A DNA stretch of 64,000 nt from Actinoalloteichus caeruleus DSM 43889. GTDB taxonomy: Bacteria > Actinomycetota > Actinomycetes > Mycobacteriales > Pseudonocardiaceae. The stretch's first letter is position 1. Each line of letters starts with the position of its first letter. Where the stretch lies: positions 744,001 to 808,000 of the forward strand of contig NZ_AUBJ02000001.1 of NCBI RefSeq assembly GCF_000429185.2, given 5' to 3'. The notes beneath the pieces were generated by a model. It did not search any database, had not been told where the DNA came from, and was given only the letters and a program-made list of their open reading frames with translations. Shown here piece after piece: positions 25,568-34,886 of the stretch. The translations under genes and the position numbers were made by a program.

Positions 25568-26578
25568 GTGATCGGCAACCTTCCGACGGTCCTCGCTCAG
25601 GGTGGCGTGGACTGGATCAGCTTCGACATCGGTCGCCTGGTCGACCAGTTCTGGTACAACACGGTGAACGGCCTCGCCTACGGCAGCATCTACTCCCTGG
25701 TCGCTGTCGGCTACACCCTGGTGTACGGAGTGCTCAAACTCATCAACTTCGCGCACTCCGAGGTCTTCATCGTGGGCGCGTTCGGCGCCTACTTCACCTT
25801 CCAGTTCCTCGGTTACGAGTCCGGTGGCATCGCCCAGGCTCCACTGGTCGAGACGATCGTGAACCTCATCCTGGCGCTGGCCGTCGCGATGATCTGCTCG
25901 GGGCTCGTCGCGCTCACCCTCGAACGGGTGGCCTACCGACCACTGCGCAGGAAGAAGGCGCCTCGCCTGGTCTTCCTCATCACCGCGGTCGGCGCGTCCT
26001 TCGCGATCCAGCAGGCCATCATGCTGTGGCGCAACCCGAACCCGGAGCTGGCGATCCAGCTGATCGCCCCGCGGCCCCTGTTCGAGGTGTTCGGGGTGTC
26101 GGTGACGAACATCCAGCTGACGGTGTTCCTCGCCGCGCTGGTGCTCCTGCTGATCGCCGACTCCTTCATCAACCGCACGCGGCTGGGGCGGGGCATCCGC
26201 GCCGTCGCGCAGGACCCGGACACGGCGACCCTGATGGGCGTCAACAAGGAACGCGTCATCATGCTCACCTTCATCATCGGTGGGCTGCTCGCCGGAGCCG
26301 CGGCCCTGTTCTACATCATGCAGATCCCGCAGGGAGTGGTGTACAACGGTGGCTTCCTCCTGGGCATCAAGGCCTTCACCGCGGCCGTGCTGGGCGGCAT
26401 CGGCAACCTGCGCGGGGCGCTGCTCGGTGGCTTCCTGCTCGGGGTCTTCGAGAACTACGGCCAGTCGCTGTTGGGCGGTCAGTGGCGCGACGTGGTGGCC
26501 TTCGTCGTGCTGATCGTGATCCTGATGTTCCGCCCCACCGGGATCCTCGGTGAGTCGCTAGGAAAGGCCCGGGTATGA
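25568..26578 (+). CDS. livH: Branched-chain amino-acid ABC transporter permease LivH
   Basis: 336 aa integral membrane protein with about eight hydrophobic segments. The N-terminal GSIYSLVAVGYTLVYGVLKLINFAHSEVF block is characteristic of LivH permeases. The EAA-like cytoplasmic loop includes RAVAQDPDTATLMGVN, where the ATPases dock. GTG 25568 follows livK by 105 bp, and the stop overlaps the livM start (ATGA), indicating coupled translation. It forms the transmembrane channel with LivM. Confidence 0.95.
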   Translation: MIGNLPTVLAQGGVDWISFDIGRLVDQFWYNTVNGLAYGSIYSLVAVGYTLVYGVLKLINFAHSEVFIVGAFGAYFTFQFLGYESGGIAQAPLVETIVNLILALAVAMICSGLVALTLERVAYRPLRRKKAPRLVFLITAVGASFAIQQAIMLWRNPNPELAIQLIAPRPLFEVFGVSVTNIQLTVFLAALVLLLIADSFINRTRLGRGIRAVAQDPDTATLMGVNKERVIMLTFIIGGLLAGAAALFYIMQIPQGVVYNGGFLLGIKAFTAAVLGGIGNLRGALLGGFLLGVFENYGQSLLGGQWRDVVAFVVLIVILMFRPTGILGESLGKARV

Positions 26579-27726
26579 GCGCGCACCACTTCCGCAGCGG
26601 GACCGCGACGAAGGTGCCGTTCGGCCAACGAATCCGTGACTGGTGGAACGGGCTGAGCCGGTTCCACCAGTGGGCGATCATCATCCCGGTGGTGGTGCTC
26701 GTCTACCTGATGCCGTTCCTCAACTTCTTCCCCATCACCACCGAACCGGGCACCGACTTCGAGCTCGCCCTGTTCAACACCGCCCGCATCGTGCTGATCG
26801 CCATCGGGCTCAACGTCGTCGTCGGGCAGGCGGGCCTGCTCGACCTGGGCTACGTCGGCTTCTTCGCGATCGGCGCCTACGTCGCGGCGCTCATGACCAG
26901 CCGCGACTCCGCACTCTACGCCGAGTACCCGTGGTTGCTCGTCGTGGTGGTCGGCATCGCGGTGACGATGGTGTCCGGTGTCATCATCGGCACACCGACA
27001 CTGCGGCTGCGCGGTGACTACCTGGCGATCGTGACACTCGGCTTCGGGGAGATCGTCCGGCTGCTCGCCGACAACATCCCGGCGCTGCGGGGCAACGTGG
27101 GCTTCCGCAACCTGGAACGGCCGCCGGGGGAGTGGTCCGACGGGACCCGCATCTTCACCCAGGGCGACGGGATCCCCTGGTACTGGCTGACCGTCACCGC
27201 CATCATCGCCGTGCTCATCCTCGTCGGGAACCTGGAACGCAGCCGGGTCGGCCGCGCGTGGGTGGCCATCCGGGAGGACGAGGACGCGGCCGAGATCATG
27301 GGGGTGCCAACCTTCCGCTTCAAGGTGTGGGCCTTCGTCATCGGCGCCGCCATCGGCGGCCTGTCCGGTGTCCTGTACGCGGGGCAGCTCGGCTTCGTCA
27401 ACAACGCCAGGTTCGACGTGGTCACCTCGGTGCTGTTCCTCGCCGCGGTCATCCTCGGCGGGTCCGGCAACAAGGTCGGGGTGATCCTGGGGGCCATCGT
27501 CATCGCCTACACGCCGGAGCGGTTCCAGGTGGTGTCCGAGTACCGCTACCTGATCTTCGGGCTCGCGTTGATCGTCCTGATGATCTTCCGCCCCCAGGGG
27601 CTGCTCGGCGCCCGCCAGCGGCTGTTGGCACGAGGAAGGCAGGCGTACAAACGCCTGGTGGGCAAACCGGAGCCCGTGTCGACGGAAAGCCCCATGAAGG
27701 ACTCGGGCAAGGGGACGGGAGCATGA
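26575..27726 (+). CDS. livM: Branched-chain amino-acid ABC transporter permease LivM
   Basis: 383 aa. It has the LivM motif [25 protein letters not shown] and the coupling loop [20 protein letters not shown]. The ~40-residue cytoplasmic N-terminus before the first membrane helix is typical. Both ends overlap neighbouring genes by 4 bp (ATGA), as expected for a tightly coupled operon. It pairs with LivH. Confidence 0.95.
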   Translation: MSAHHFRSGTATKVPFGQRIRDWWNGLSRFHQWAIIIPVVVLVYLMPFLNFFPITTEPGTDFELALFNTARIVLIAIGLNVVVGQAGLLDLGYVGFFAIGAYVAALMTSRDSALYAEYPWLLVVVVGIAVTMVSGVIIGTPTLRLRGDYLAIVTLGFGEIVRLLADNIPALRGNVGFRNLERPPGEWSDGTRIFTQGDGIPWYWLTVTAIIAVLILVGNLERSRVGRAWVAIREDEDAAEIMGVPTFRFKVWAFVIGAAIGGLSGVLYAGQLGFVNNARFDVVTSVLFLAAVILGGSGNKVGVILGAIVIAYTPERFQVVSEYRYLIFGLALIVLMIFRPQGLLGARQRLLARGRQAYKRLVGKPEPVSTESPMKDSGKGTGA

Positions 27727-28676
27727 CGACCACCAGCGGTTCCACACCCGAGATGCGCCACCACCTCGACGACCCCGGGACCGACCAGCCAGGCGGTCTC
27801 GTCGGTGAGGTCGCGCGGATGAGCGCGGAGGAACGGGCCGAGCACGAGGCGGAAGTGGCGGACGTCGTCGCGCCGGACCGGGACATCGAGGTCGAGGTCG
27901 GCGAGACCCTGCTCGAGATGAGGGACGTCACCCTCAGCTTCGGCGGGCTCGTCGCCCTCGACTCGGTGTCCTTCTCCATCCGACGCGGGGAGATCCTCGG
28001 CCTCATCGGACCGAACGGGGCGGGCAAGACCACCTGCTTCAACGCGATGACCGGCGTCTACCGCCCCTCCTCGGGGGACGTGCTGCTCGAGGGCCGGCCC
28101 CTGGGGCGGCTCAAGAAGTCGCAGATCACCCGGCGAGGCATCGCCAGGACCTTCCAGAACATCAGGCTCTTCGGCGAGATGACCGCGCTGGAGAACGTGG
28201 TCGTGGGCACCGACGCCCGCCACCGCACCGGCGTGCTCGGCGCGCTGCTCCGGTTGCCCCGCCACCACCGGGAGGAACGCGAGGGCGTCGAGCGGGCGAT
28301 GGCGTTGCTGGAGTTCGTCGGCATCGCCGACCGGGCCGCCGACAAGGCGAAGAACCTGCCCTACGGCTACCAGCGGCGCCTGGAGATCGCCAGGGCGCTG
28401 GCCACCGAGCCGAAGCTCCTGTGCCTCGACGAGCCGGCCGCCGGGTTCAACCCGGCGGAGAAGGAGGAGCTCATGGGGCTCATCCGCGAGATCCGGGACG
28501 ACGGGTACACCGTGCTGCTCATCGACCACGACATGAAACTGGTCATGGGCGTCACGGACCGGCTGGTCGTGCTCGAGTTCGGCAAGAAGATCGCCGACGG
28601 TCGCCCCGCCGAGGTCCGGGAGGACCCCTCGGTCATCGCCGCCTACCTGGGGGTTCCTGACGATGACGTTGCTTGA
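27723..28676 (+). CDS. livG: Branched-chain amino-acid ABC transporter ATP-binding protein LivG
   Basis: 317 aa. Walker A is [10 protein letters not shown], the Q-loop is FQNIRLF, the signature region is [15 protein letters not shown] (LSGGQ position divergent, as usual for LivG), Walker B is [12 protein letters not shown], and the H-loop is LLIDHDM. About 60 extra acidic residues precede the ATPase domain, longer than typical LivG; ATG 27723 overlaps livM, so this extension appears genuine. It energises transport together with LivF. Confidence 0.95.
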   Translation: MTTTSGSTPEMRHHLDDPGTDQPGGLVGEVARMSAEERAEHEAEVADVVAPDRDIEVEVGETLLEMRDVTLSFGGLVALDSVSFSIRRGEILGLIGPNGAGKTTCFNAMTGVYRPSSGDVLLEGRPLGRLKKSQITRRGIARTFQNIRLFGEMTALENVVVGTDARHRTGVLGALLRLPRHHREEREGVERAMALLEFVGIADRAADKAKNLPYGYQRRLEIARALATEPKLLCLDEPAAGFNPAEKEELMGLIREIRDDGYTVLLIDHDMKLVMGVTDRLVVLEFGKKIADGRPAEVREDPSVIAAYLGVPDDDVA

Positions 28677-29376
28677 GATCTCCGACGTGTCCGTGCACTA
28701 CGGACGGATCCGCGCGCTGAGCGGTCTCTCCCTCACCGTGGAGGAGGGGGAGGTGGTCACCCTCATCGGGGCCAACGGAGCGGGCAAGACCACCACCATG
28801 CGGACCGTCTCCGGTCTGCTGCCGGTCACCTCCGGCAGCATCACCTTCGAGGGCGACGACATCACCCGCCTCCGCGCCGACCTGCGGGTGGTGCGGGGGA
28901 TCTGCCAGTCCCCGGAGGGACGGGCGATCTTCCCCGGCATGACGGTCCAGGAGAACCTGGACATGGGCTGCTACACCCGCAAGGACCGCGCGGCGATCGC
29001 CGAGGACTACGAGCGCGTGTTCAGCCTGTTCCCCCGGCTCGAGGAACGCCGCACGCAGGTCGGCGGCACCATGTCCGGGGGCGAGCAGCAGATGTTGGCG
29101 CTCGGCCGCGCGTTGATGGCCCGACCCAGGCTGCTGTTGCTCGACGAACCGTCGATGGGGCTCGCCCCGCAGTTCATCCAGCAGATCTTCCGCATCATCA
29201 CGGAGATCAACGAACAGGGGACCACCGTCCTGCTCGTGGAACAGAACGCGCAGCAGGCCCTCAGCCGGGCGCACCGCGCGTACATCCTCGACGCCGGTGA
29301 GATCACCAGGACGGGCACCGGGGCGGAACTCCTCGCCGACCCGAGCATCAAGGACGCCTACCTGGGCGTCGGCTGA
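28663..29376 (+). CDS. livF: Branched-chain amino-acid ABC transporter ATP-binding protein LivF
   Basis: 237 aa, full length for LivF. Walker A is GANGAGKTTT, the Q-loop region is ICQSPEGRAIF, the signature is MSGGEQQMLALGRAL, Walker B is LLLLDEPSMGL, and the switch region is VLLVEQNA, the usual LivF variant with Gln in place of the H-loop His. It overlaps livG by 14 bp and ends the operon; a strong terminator follows within 10 bp. Confidence 0.95.
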   Translation: MTLLEISDVSVHYGRIRALSGLSLTVEEGEVVTLIGANGAGKTTTMRTVSGLLPVTSGSITFEGDDITRLRADLRVVRGICQSPEGRAIFPGMTVQENLDMGCYTRKDRAAIAEDYERVFSLFPRLEERRTQVGGTMSGGEQQMLALGRALMARPRLLLLDEPSMGLAPQFIQQIFRIITEINEQGTTVLLVEQNAQQALSRAHRAYILDAGEITRTGTGAELLADPSIKDAYLGVG

Positions 29377-29384
29377 CCGACGCC

Positions 29385-29417
29385 GTGAGGCGGGTCGTGC
29401 CCCACGTCCCGCCTCAC
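29385..29417 (+). terminator. Terminator of the liv operon
   Basis: GTGAGGCGGG (29385-29394) pairs with CCCGCCTCAC (29408-29417). Inside this, CGTG/CACG pairs again around a CCC loop, with one T-T mismatch. The resulting 14-bp hairpin starts 9 nt after the livF stop. Confidence 0.85.
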
Positions 29418-29532
29418 ACCTCCGGGTGAAACAGCCGTGGCCCGGCGCCCCTGCCTGGCCGGCGGGGAGACCGACCGACAGGCTGGCGGAACGTCCCGGC
29501 CCGCCGGTCGGGCCCCGTCGCCTGGAGGATCC

Positions 29533-30891
29533 TTGCCCACCGCCGTCGCGCTCCTCACCCGTGATCTCCGCGTGCATGACAACCCGGTGCTGGGCGCCGC
29601 GGCCTCGGCCGACCACGCGGTACCCGTCTTCGTGCTCGACGACGTGATCCTCCGAGGAGGTCACCGGAGCCCGAACCGGGTCGCCTTCCTGCTGGACTGC
29701 CTGCGGGACCTCCGACGCGAGCTCCGGGAGCTCGGTGGCGACCTGCTCATCACCCGGGGCGACCCGGTCCGGGAGGTGGTCGGGCTGGCCGAGCGGTTCG
29801 ACGCCGCCACGGTGCACGTCGCGGCGGACGTCAGCGCCTACGCGACCGGTCGGGCGCGTCGCCTGTCCAAGGCCCTGTCGGGTGCCGGCCGTGAACTCGT
29901 CGTGCACGACACCGTCGTCACCGTCGCGGCTCCCGGTGAGCTGGCACCCCAGAGCCGTGACCACTTCGCGGTGTTCACCCCCTACTTCCGGCACTGGCGG
30001 GAGCACCACACCCGCGGTCTCCACCCCGCGCCGAAGGCGCTCCGACTCCCCCCGCTGCGACCGGGTGGCATCCCGGGGAGGGCGGACCTCGTCGACGGAG
30101 ACGTCTCGCCCTCCCTGCCCACGGGTGGGGAGTCGGAGGGCCGTCGCCTGCTGGACGACTGGCTGGACGACGGGGTCCACCACTACGCCAGCGACCAGGA
30201 CCGGTTGGCGCGCGACGGGACGTCCCGGCTGTCGGCCTACCTCCACTTCGGCTGCGTGTCCCCCACCGAGATCGCCCAGCGGGTCGGGGAGTCGGACGGC
30301 GAGCGGGCGTTCCTCCGGCAGCTGGCCTGGCGGGACTTCCACCACCAGGTCCTCGCCGCGCGTCCCGGATCGGCCTGGAACGACTACCGCACCCGGAACG
30401 ACCACTGGCGCACCGACCACGAGGAGCTGGCCGCCTGGCGGGACGGGCGCACCGGAGTTCCCCTCGTCGACGCGGGCATGCGGCAGCTGGCCACCGAGGG
30501 GTGGATGCACAACCGGGCTCGTCTGGTCACCGCCAGTTTCCTCACCAAGTCGCTCTACCTGGACTGGAGGGAGGGCGCACGGCACTTCCTCCGGCTCCTC
30601 GTCGACGGGGACATCGCCAACAACAACATGAACTGGCAGTGGGTGGCGGGTACCGGCACCGACACGCGCCCCAACCGCGTGCTGAACCCGACCCGCCAGG
30701 CCGAGCGGTACGACCCGGACGGCGCCTACGTCCGCCGGTACGTGCCCGAGCTCGCGGACCTGGCACCTCCCGAGATCCACGAGCCCTGGCGGTTGGGCGA
30801 GGAGGAACTGCGGCGTCGCGACTACCCCCCACCCCTGGTCGACCTGATGGACGCCGCCCGGCGGTTCCGCGCGGCGCGCGGCAAGGACTGA
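29533..30891 (+). CDS. phr: Deoxyribodipyrimidine photolyase / cryptochrome family protein
   Basis: 452 aa. The N-terminal alpha/beta antenna domain starts AVALLTRDLRVHDNPVL. The C-terminal FAD domain has TSRLSAYLHFGCVSP, the WMHNRARLVTASFLTK block and a DGDIANNNMNWQWVAGTGTD motif, all class I CPD photolyase hallmarks. It repairs UV-induced pyrimidine dimers with blue light. The TTG start at 29533 is supported by GGAGG 7 nt upstream and by starting one residue before conserved sequence. Its position next to carotenoid genes fits a photoprotection group often seen in actinomycetes. Confidence 0.92.
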   Translation: MPTAVALLTRDLRVHDNPVLGAAASADHAVPVFVLDDVILRGGHRSPNRVAFLLDCLRDLRRELRELGGDLLITRGDPVREVVGLAERFDAATVHVAADVSAYATGRARRLSKALSGAGRELVVHDTVVTVAAPGELAPQSRDHFAVFTPYFRHWREHHTRGLHPAPKALRLPPLRPGGIPGRADLVDGDVSPSLPTGGESEGRRLLDDWLDDGVHHYASDQDRLARDGTSRLSAYLHFGCVSPTEIAQRVGESDGERAFLRQLAWRDFHHQVLAARPGSAWNDYRTRNDHWRTDHEELAAWRDGRTGVPLVDAGMRQLATEGWMHNRARLVTASFLTKSLYLDWREGARHFLRLLVDGDIANNNMNWQWVAGTGTDTRPNRVLNPTRQAERYDPDGAYVRRYVPELADLAPPEIHEPWRLGEEELRRRDYPPPLVDLMDAARRFRAARGKD

Positions 30892-31008
30892 GCCACCCCG
30901 GCGGCCACCGACCGGCACCGCCCGAGGAGACGGCGGCCACGGACCGGGATCACCCGGGGGTGCTCACCCGGCGGGAGGTCGAGAAGCGCGGGAAGATCCG
31001 GACGCGCC

Positions 31009-31014
31009 TACAGT
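31009..31014 (+). promoter_or_regulatory. Possible -10 element TACAGT
   Basis: TACAGT fits TANNNT and lies about 55 nt upstream of the Rieske gene start. No convincing -35 is present, so this is tentative. Confidence 0.3.
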
Positions 31015-31070
31015 CGAGTCGGCCGGGTCCCCGGTGGACACCGGGGGCCAGATCTCCCCAGGTGAACGAG

Positions 31071-32114
31071 GTGAACACTGTCGTGGTCGGTACGTCGCCG
31101 CGAGCCGGGTCGTGGCTGTCCAGAATCCCCCTCCGCCGTCTGCGCGCCCCCAGGTGGGCCGAGCAGGAGGGCACGTGGCGCGGCGCCAGGCCCTCGGTGA
31201 TCGAGTCCGCGCTGAAACGGGCGCTCGCCCGGCCCTCGGGCAACTGGTTCGTGCTCGGCGCGAGCCGGGAGATCGCCCTCGGTGGCGCTCCGCTGGGCCG
31301 GACGATCGGCGGGGTGGAGGTCGTCTGCTGGCGAACCCAGGACGGGCGGTTGCGCGCCGGTCCCGGTACCTGCCCCCACCTGGGCGCTCCGCTGTCCGAA
31401 GCGGTCGTGCACTGCGGGGAACTGGTGTGCCGGTGGCACGGCCTGCGGTTGGGGGCGGGCGGAGCGCCCGGCTGGCAGCCCTACCCGGCCCACGACGACG
31501 GGGTGCTCGCCTGGGTCCGCCTCGACGAGGTGGGCGGTGAGGCTCCGCTCCCGGAACCCGTCGTCCCCCGCCGGCCCCCGGCGGCCGGCGCGATCGCCGC
31601 CGTCACCACGGTGGTGGGCCGCTGCGAACCACAGGACGTGATCGCCAACCGGCTCGACCCGTGGCACGGGGCGTGGTTCCACCCGTACTCCTTCGCGAAC
31701 CTGCGGGTGCTCGACGCCCCCGTCGACGCCGACCCGGAGGACCCGGAGTCCGACCGGTTCGACGTGGAGGTGTCGTTCCGGTTGTCCCGGCAGATCGGCG
31801 TACCGGTCAAGGCCACCTTCACCTGCCCGGGACCGAGGACCATCGTCATGCGGATCACCGAGGGGGAGGGGAGGGGCAGCGTCGTGGAGACGCATGCCAC
31901 GCCCTGGGCACCGGACGGCGCCGGTCACCCGAGGACGGCGGTGATCGAGGCGACGGTGGCCAGCTCGGACCGGCGGGGCTTCGCGGTGGCGCGCCGCCTC
32001 ACCCCGCTCGTCCGCCCACTCATGAACATGACGGCGCGTCGGCTGTGGCGGGACGACATGGACTACGCCGAACGCCGCTACGAGCTGCGTTCCACCGGCC
32101 GTTGGCCCGGTTGA
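31071..32114 (+). CDS. Rieske [2Fe-2S] protein of a carotenoid locus
   Basis: 347 aa. The Rieske cluster ligands are CPHLGAPLS and CRWHGL (C-x-H...C-x2-H). A ~70-residue N-terminal region precedes it. The remaining ~200 residues form a C-terminal domain with a DPWHGAWFHPYSFANL motif, reminiscent of the mononuclear-iron region of ring-hydroxylating oxygenases. From memory, such proteins (DUF5914 type) accompany crtU in actinomycete isorenieratene-type loci; I could not verify this. GTG 31062 in the same frame is an alternative start. The gene converges with crtU, with 37 bp overlap. A role in carotenoid ring or end-group oxidation is plausible but inferred. Confidence 0.75.
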   Translation: MNTVVVGTSPRAGSWLSRIPLRRLRAPRWAEQEGTWRGARPSVIESALKRALARPSGNWFVLGASREIALGGAPLGRTIGGVEVVCWRTQDGRLRAGPGTCPHLGAPLSEAVVHCGELVCRWHGLRLGAGGAPGWQPYPAHDDGVLAWVRLDEVGGEAPLPEPVVPRRPPAAGAIAAVTTVVGRCEPQDVIANRLDPWHGAWFHPYSFANLRVLDAPVDADPEDPESDRFDVEVSFRLSRQIGVPVKATFTCPGPRTIVMRITEGEGRGSVVETHATPWAPDGAGHPRTAVIEATVASSDRRGFAVARRLTPLVRPLMNMTARRLWRDDMDYAERRYELRSTGRWPG

Positions 32115-33763
32115 CCGGCGGGAACCTCCCGCACCGGCACCGCCGCGTCCCGTGCGACCTCCGCCCTGGCGGGCGCGGCGGTCCGGTGCCGTCGCGGCGC
32201 GGGACGCACGTACTCCAGGCGGTCGAGCAGGGGCCACCGGCCCCCCTGGGGGACGCTCCACAGGTCGTGGCCGTGAACACCCCATTCGCCGAGCAGCACG
32301 TTCGCCGCCATGAACCCGCTGGTGGCTGCCCGCTCCATGAGCGCGACCGGCAGGTCGACCCGGGTGAGGTCCCCCGCCACGGTCACGAACGGGTCCGGGG
32401 TGCGCACCGGTGGCCGGTCCGTGAAGCCACCCGGGGGGAACAGGGGGCAGTCGTCCCGGATCTCGTGGCGTTCGTCCACCACGCCCGCCGCCCCGGTCTC
32501 CGGGTAGACCCGTCGGAGCTCGCCGAGCACGCCCTGCCTGAGCCGCTCGACGTCGGGCTCGCCCCGCAGAGCGTAGGAGTGCAGTTCCACCACCGAGCCA
32601 CCGGTGCGGCGGGACCAGTCCCTGGCGGTGCGTTCGTAGCGTTCGAGCACGCTGATGTTGTCCAGGCACCCGAAACCGCTGGTGCACAGGAACGGTGCCC
32701 GGGCCGGGTGGACCGGGCGGTCCAGCCAGAACCGGGAGACGAGGAAGGGGGGCGCGGTCCGCAACCGCCCGACGCGCCGCCGCCAGTCGTCGTCTCCCAG
32801 GTCGGGGGACGAGTCGACGACCGCGCGAAGGCCCCGCACGTCGAGCGCGAGGACGACCCCGTCGACCTCGGTCCTTTCCGGCGGTTCCGTGCCCGTGCGG
32901 TGGACGACCGCCCACCGCCGGGTGCCGCCCCGTTCCACCCGCTCCACCGAGGTCCCGGTGCGGACCGAGGCCCCGCACCGGCGCAGGTGCGCCGCGAGCG
33001 GGTCCCACAGCGCTCGCGAGAAGCAGTCGTCGGCGACGTCGAACACCAGGCCCTCGCTGGATCCCAGGAAGTAGATGTGGAACATGGTGGCCAGTTCGGC
33101 CGCCGACAGCTGGGTCGGCTCGGCGAAGAAGCTCCGCGAGAAGACCTCGAACGCCAGGTGCCGCGCCCTCCTGGGGAAGCGGATCTGGGCGAGGAAGGCG
33201 TCGGCGTCCAGGTCGTCCAACTGCCCGTAGGTGCGGGGCACCCGCACCTGGCCCAGCGGTATCGCGGCCCTGGTGCCCAACCGCGCCAGGTCACCGAAGG
33301 TGAAGCTGGGGCTGTGGGCCACGAACGCCAGGGCGTTCCACGGCGGGGTCCTGGGCAACCGGGCGAAGCTGTCGCGGAACCCCTCCCGGTGGAGCAGCGG
33401 GTAGTCCTCGACCGGGCGCAGCCGCGCCAGCGCGGGGTCGGCCCGGCGCAGGAGCCCCCGCAGGTTGTAGTACTGGCGGAAGAACGCGTGGAAGCCCCGG
33501 TTCATGCCGGCGACCGAACCGTCCGCCAGCGTGGTGGTCCAGCCGGCGACCCGGCCCCCCAGCTGGGGTTCCCGTTCCAGCAGCCGCACCTCGACACCGC
33601 GTTCGGACAGCGCGGCCGCTGCGGCCAGGCCGGCGATCCCGCCACCCACCACCGCGACCCGGGGCCGCTGGCGGAGATGACCGGTGTCCGGGTACCCGGG
33701 CGGGGCCTCGTACCGCGTCGCCTTCCTGTCCCGTCCTGGACGGCCTGTCACGGGTGGGGTCAC
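32078..33763 (-). CDS. crtU: Carotene desaturase/methyltransferase-type FAD oxidoreductase (CrtU-like)
   Basis: 561 aa. The FAD-binding dinucleotide motif VAVVGGGIAGLAAAAALSE is followed by an amine-oxidase/phytoene-desaturase-like body (GMNRGFHAFFRQYYNLRG, VAGDLTRVDLPVALMERA near the end). CrtU proteins convert beta-ionone ends of beta-carotene to aromatic rings (isorenieratene). GTG 33763 has GGAGG 7 nt upstream and is preferred to ATG 33790. It lies 55 bp downstream of crtB in the same orientation. The cyclase (crtY) and GGPP synthase (crtE) genes normally needed are not in the window, so they must lie elsewhere if the pathway works. Confidence 0.85.
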   Translation of the reverse strand: MTPPVTGRPGRDRKATRYEAPPGYPDTGHLRQRPRVAVVGGGIAGLAAAAALSERGVEVRLLEREPQLGGRVAGWTTTLADGSVAGMNRGFHAFFRQYYNLRGLLRRADPALARLRPVEDYPLLHREGFRDSFARLPRTPPWNALAFVAHSPSFTFGDLARLGTRAAIPLGQVRVPRTYGQLDDLDADAFLAQIRFPRRARHLAFEVFSRSFFAEPTQLSAAELATMFHIYFLGSSEGLVFDVADDCFSRALWDPLAAHLRRCGASVRTGTSVERVERGGTRRWAVVHRTGTEPPERTEVDGVVLALDVRGLRAVVDSSPDLGDDDWRRRVGRLRTAPPFLVSRFWLDRPVHPARAPFLCTSGFGCLDNISVLERYERTARDWSRRTGGSVVELHSYALRGEPDVERLRQGVLGELRRVYPETGAAGVVDERHEIRDDCPLFPPGGFTDRPPVRTPDPFVTVAGDLTRVDLPVALMERAATSGFMAANVLLGEWGVHGHDLWSVPQGGRWPLLDRLEYVRPAPRRHRTAAPARAEVARDAAVPVREVPAGQPGQRPVERSS

Positions 33764-33818
33764 GTGTCGCCTCCGAGTCACTGCCGACATCCAGCCTGGG
33801 CACCCCGGTCGCCGACCG

Positions 33819-34886
33819 TCACACGCCGGTCGGCGACCCGGTGCTCCGTGACGAACCTTGCCGCCTCACCGGTACCCGCGCCTGTTCTGGGGAGGGCGGG
33901 AGCGAGGGAGCCGGTCCACCCGACCGGCCACCGGAACCGGCTGACCGGGCGGCGCGGGCGGCGACCCTGACCAGGAGGGATCTCCCCATCCCGGTGAGAC
34001 CGACCGCCAGTCGTCGTCGACGGGTCACCCGCGCCCGGCCGGAGAACACGTCGTGGTCACGGTCCTCGATGCGGTCAAGGATTTCGCCGTACAGGGTGAA
34101 TGCCGCCGCCACGCAGGGCCGGGACACGGGGTCGAGCATCGCGATGCCCGGCTGGGCGAACCGGTACACCGCCCTGGTCCTGCTGACCTGGTCGGCCAAC
34201 GCCCGGCGCACCTGCCGGTCCGGCCAGCCCCGAGCCCGGCACCACACCAGCCGGTCGCGGTCCACACCGAACTCCGCCAGCTCGTCCTCGGGGAGGTAGA
34301 CACGGCCCCGGTCCAGGTCCTCCCCGACGTCGCGCAGGAAGTTGGTCAGCTGGAAAGCCGTGCCCAGGGCGGCGGCGTGGGGAGCGGCCTCCTCCCGGGG
34401 GACCACCGTGCCCAGCACCGGCAGGACCTGGAGGCCGATGACGTCGGCCGAGCCCCGGACGTAGACGGACAGCGCCCGGCGGGTCGGGTACCTGTCGACG
34501 GTGAGGTCCATCCGCATGGACCGCATGAAGTCGCGGAAGTAGGACGTGTCGATCCGGTAGCGCCGGACCACGTCGACCACGGCGGCCAGGACGGGGTGTT
34601 CGCTGCGCCCGGATCGGAACCCCGTCACCAGGTCCGCCTCCAACGCGGACAGCTCCGCCGCCCTGGCCGCCTGGTCCCGCATCCCCTCCAGGTCGTCGAC
34701 GACGTCGTCCACCAGCCGGGCGAAGCCGTAGAGCGCGTGCACCGCGGGCCGTCGGGCCGGTTCCAACAGCCGGGTGGCGAGGTAGTAGGTCCGTCCGTGC
34801 GCCGCGTGCAGCTCCCGGCAGCGCTGGTACGCCCGGTGCAGACCCGGGTCCGTCACACCGGCGGCGACCAGTTCCCTCCGGGTCAC
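33819..34886 (-). CDS. crtB: Phytoene synthase
   Basis: 355 aa, squalene/phytoene synthase family. The two aspartate-rich motifs are present: ARLVDDVVDDLEG (first DxxxD) and NFLRDVGEDLDRGRVYLP (second). It condenses two GGPP molecules to phytoene at the cytoplasm/membrane face. The last ~70 residues are basic and Ser/Gly/Pro-rich. GTG 34886 overlaps a TGA (34885-34883) that is the expected stop of crtI once its frame is corrected (GTGA coupling). No strong Shine-Dalgarno sequence is present, in keeping with coupled translation. Confidence 0.9.
   Translation of the reverse strand: MTRRELVAAGVTDPGLHRAYQRCRELHAAHGRTYYLATRLLEPARRPAVHALYGFARLVDDVVDDLEGMRDQAARAAELSALEADLVTGFRSGRSEHPVLAAVVDVVRRYRIDTSYFRDFMRSMRMDLTVDRYPTRRALSVYVRGSADVIGLQVLPVLGTVVPREEAAPHAAALGTAFQLTNFLRDVGEDLDRGRVYLPEDELAEFGVDRDRLVWCRARGWPDRQVRRALADQVSRTRAVYRFAQPGIAMLDPVSRPCVAAAFTLYGEILDRIEDRDHDVFSGRARVTRRRRLAVGLTGMGRSLLVRVAARAARSAGSGGRSGGPAPSLPPSPEQARVPVRRQGSSRSTGSPTGV

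Noticed and set aside
28633-30918. Minus-strand open frame of 761 codons
   Set aside because: It is antisense to livF and the photolyase gene, both of which have clear catalytic motifs.
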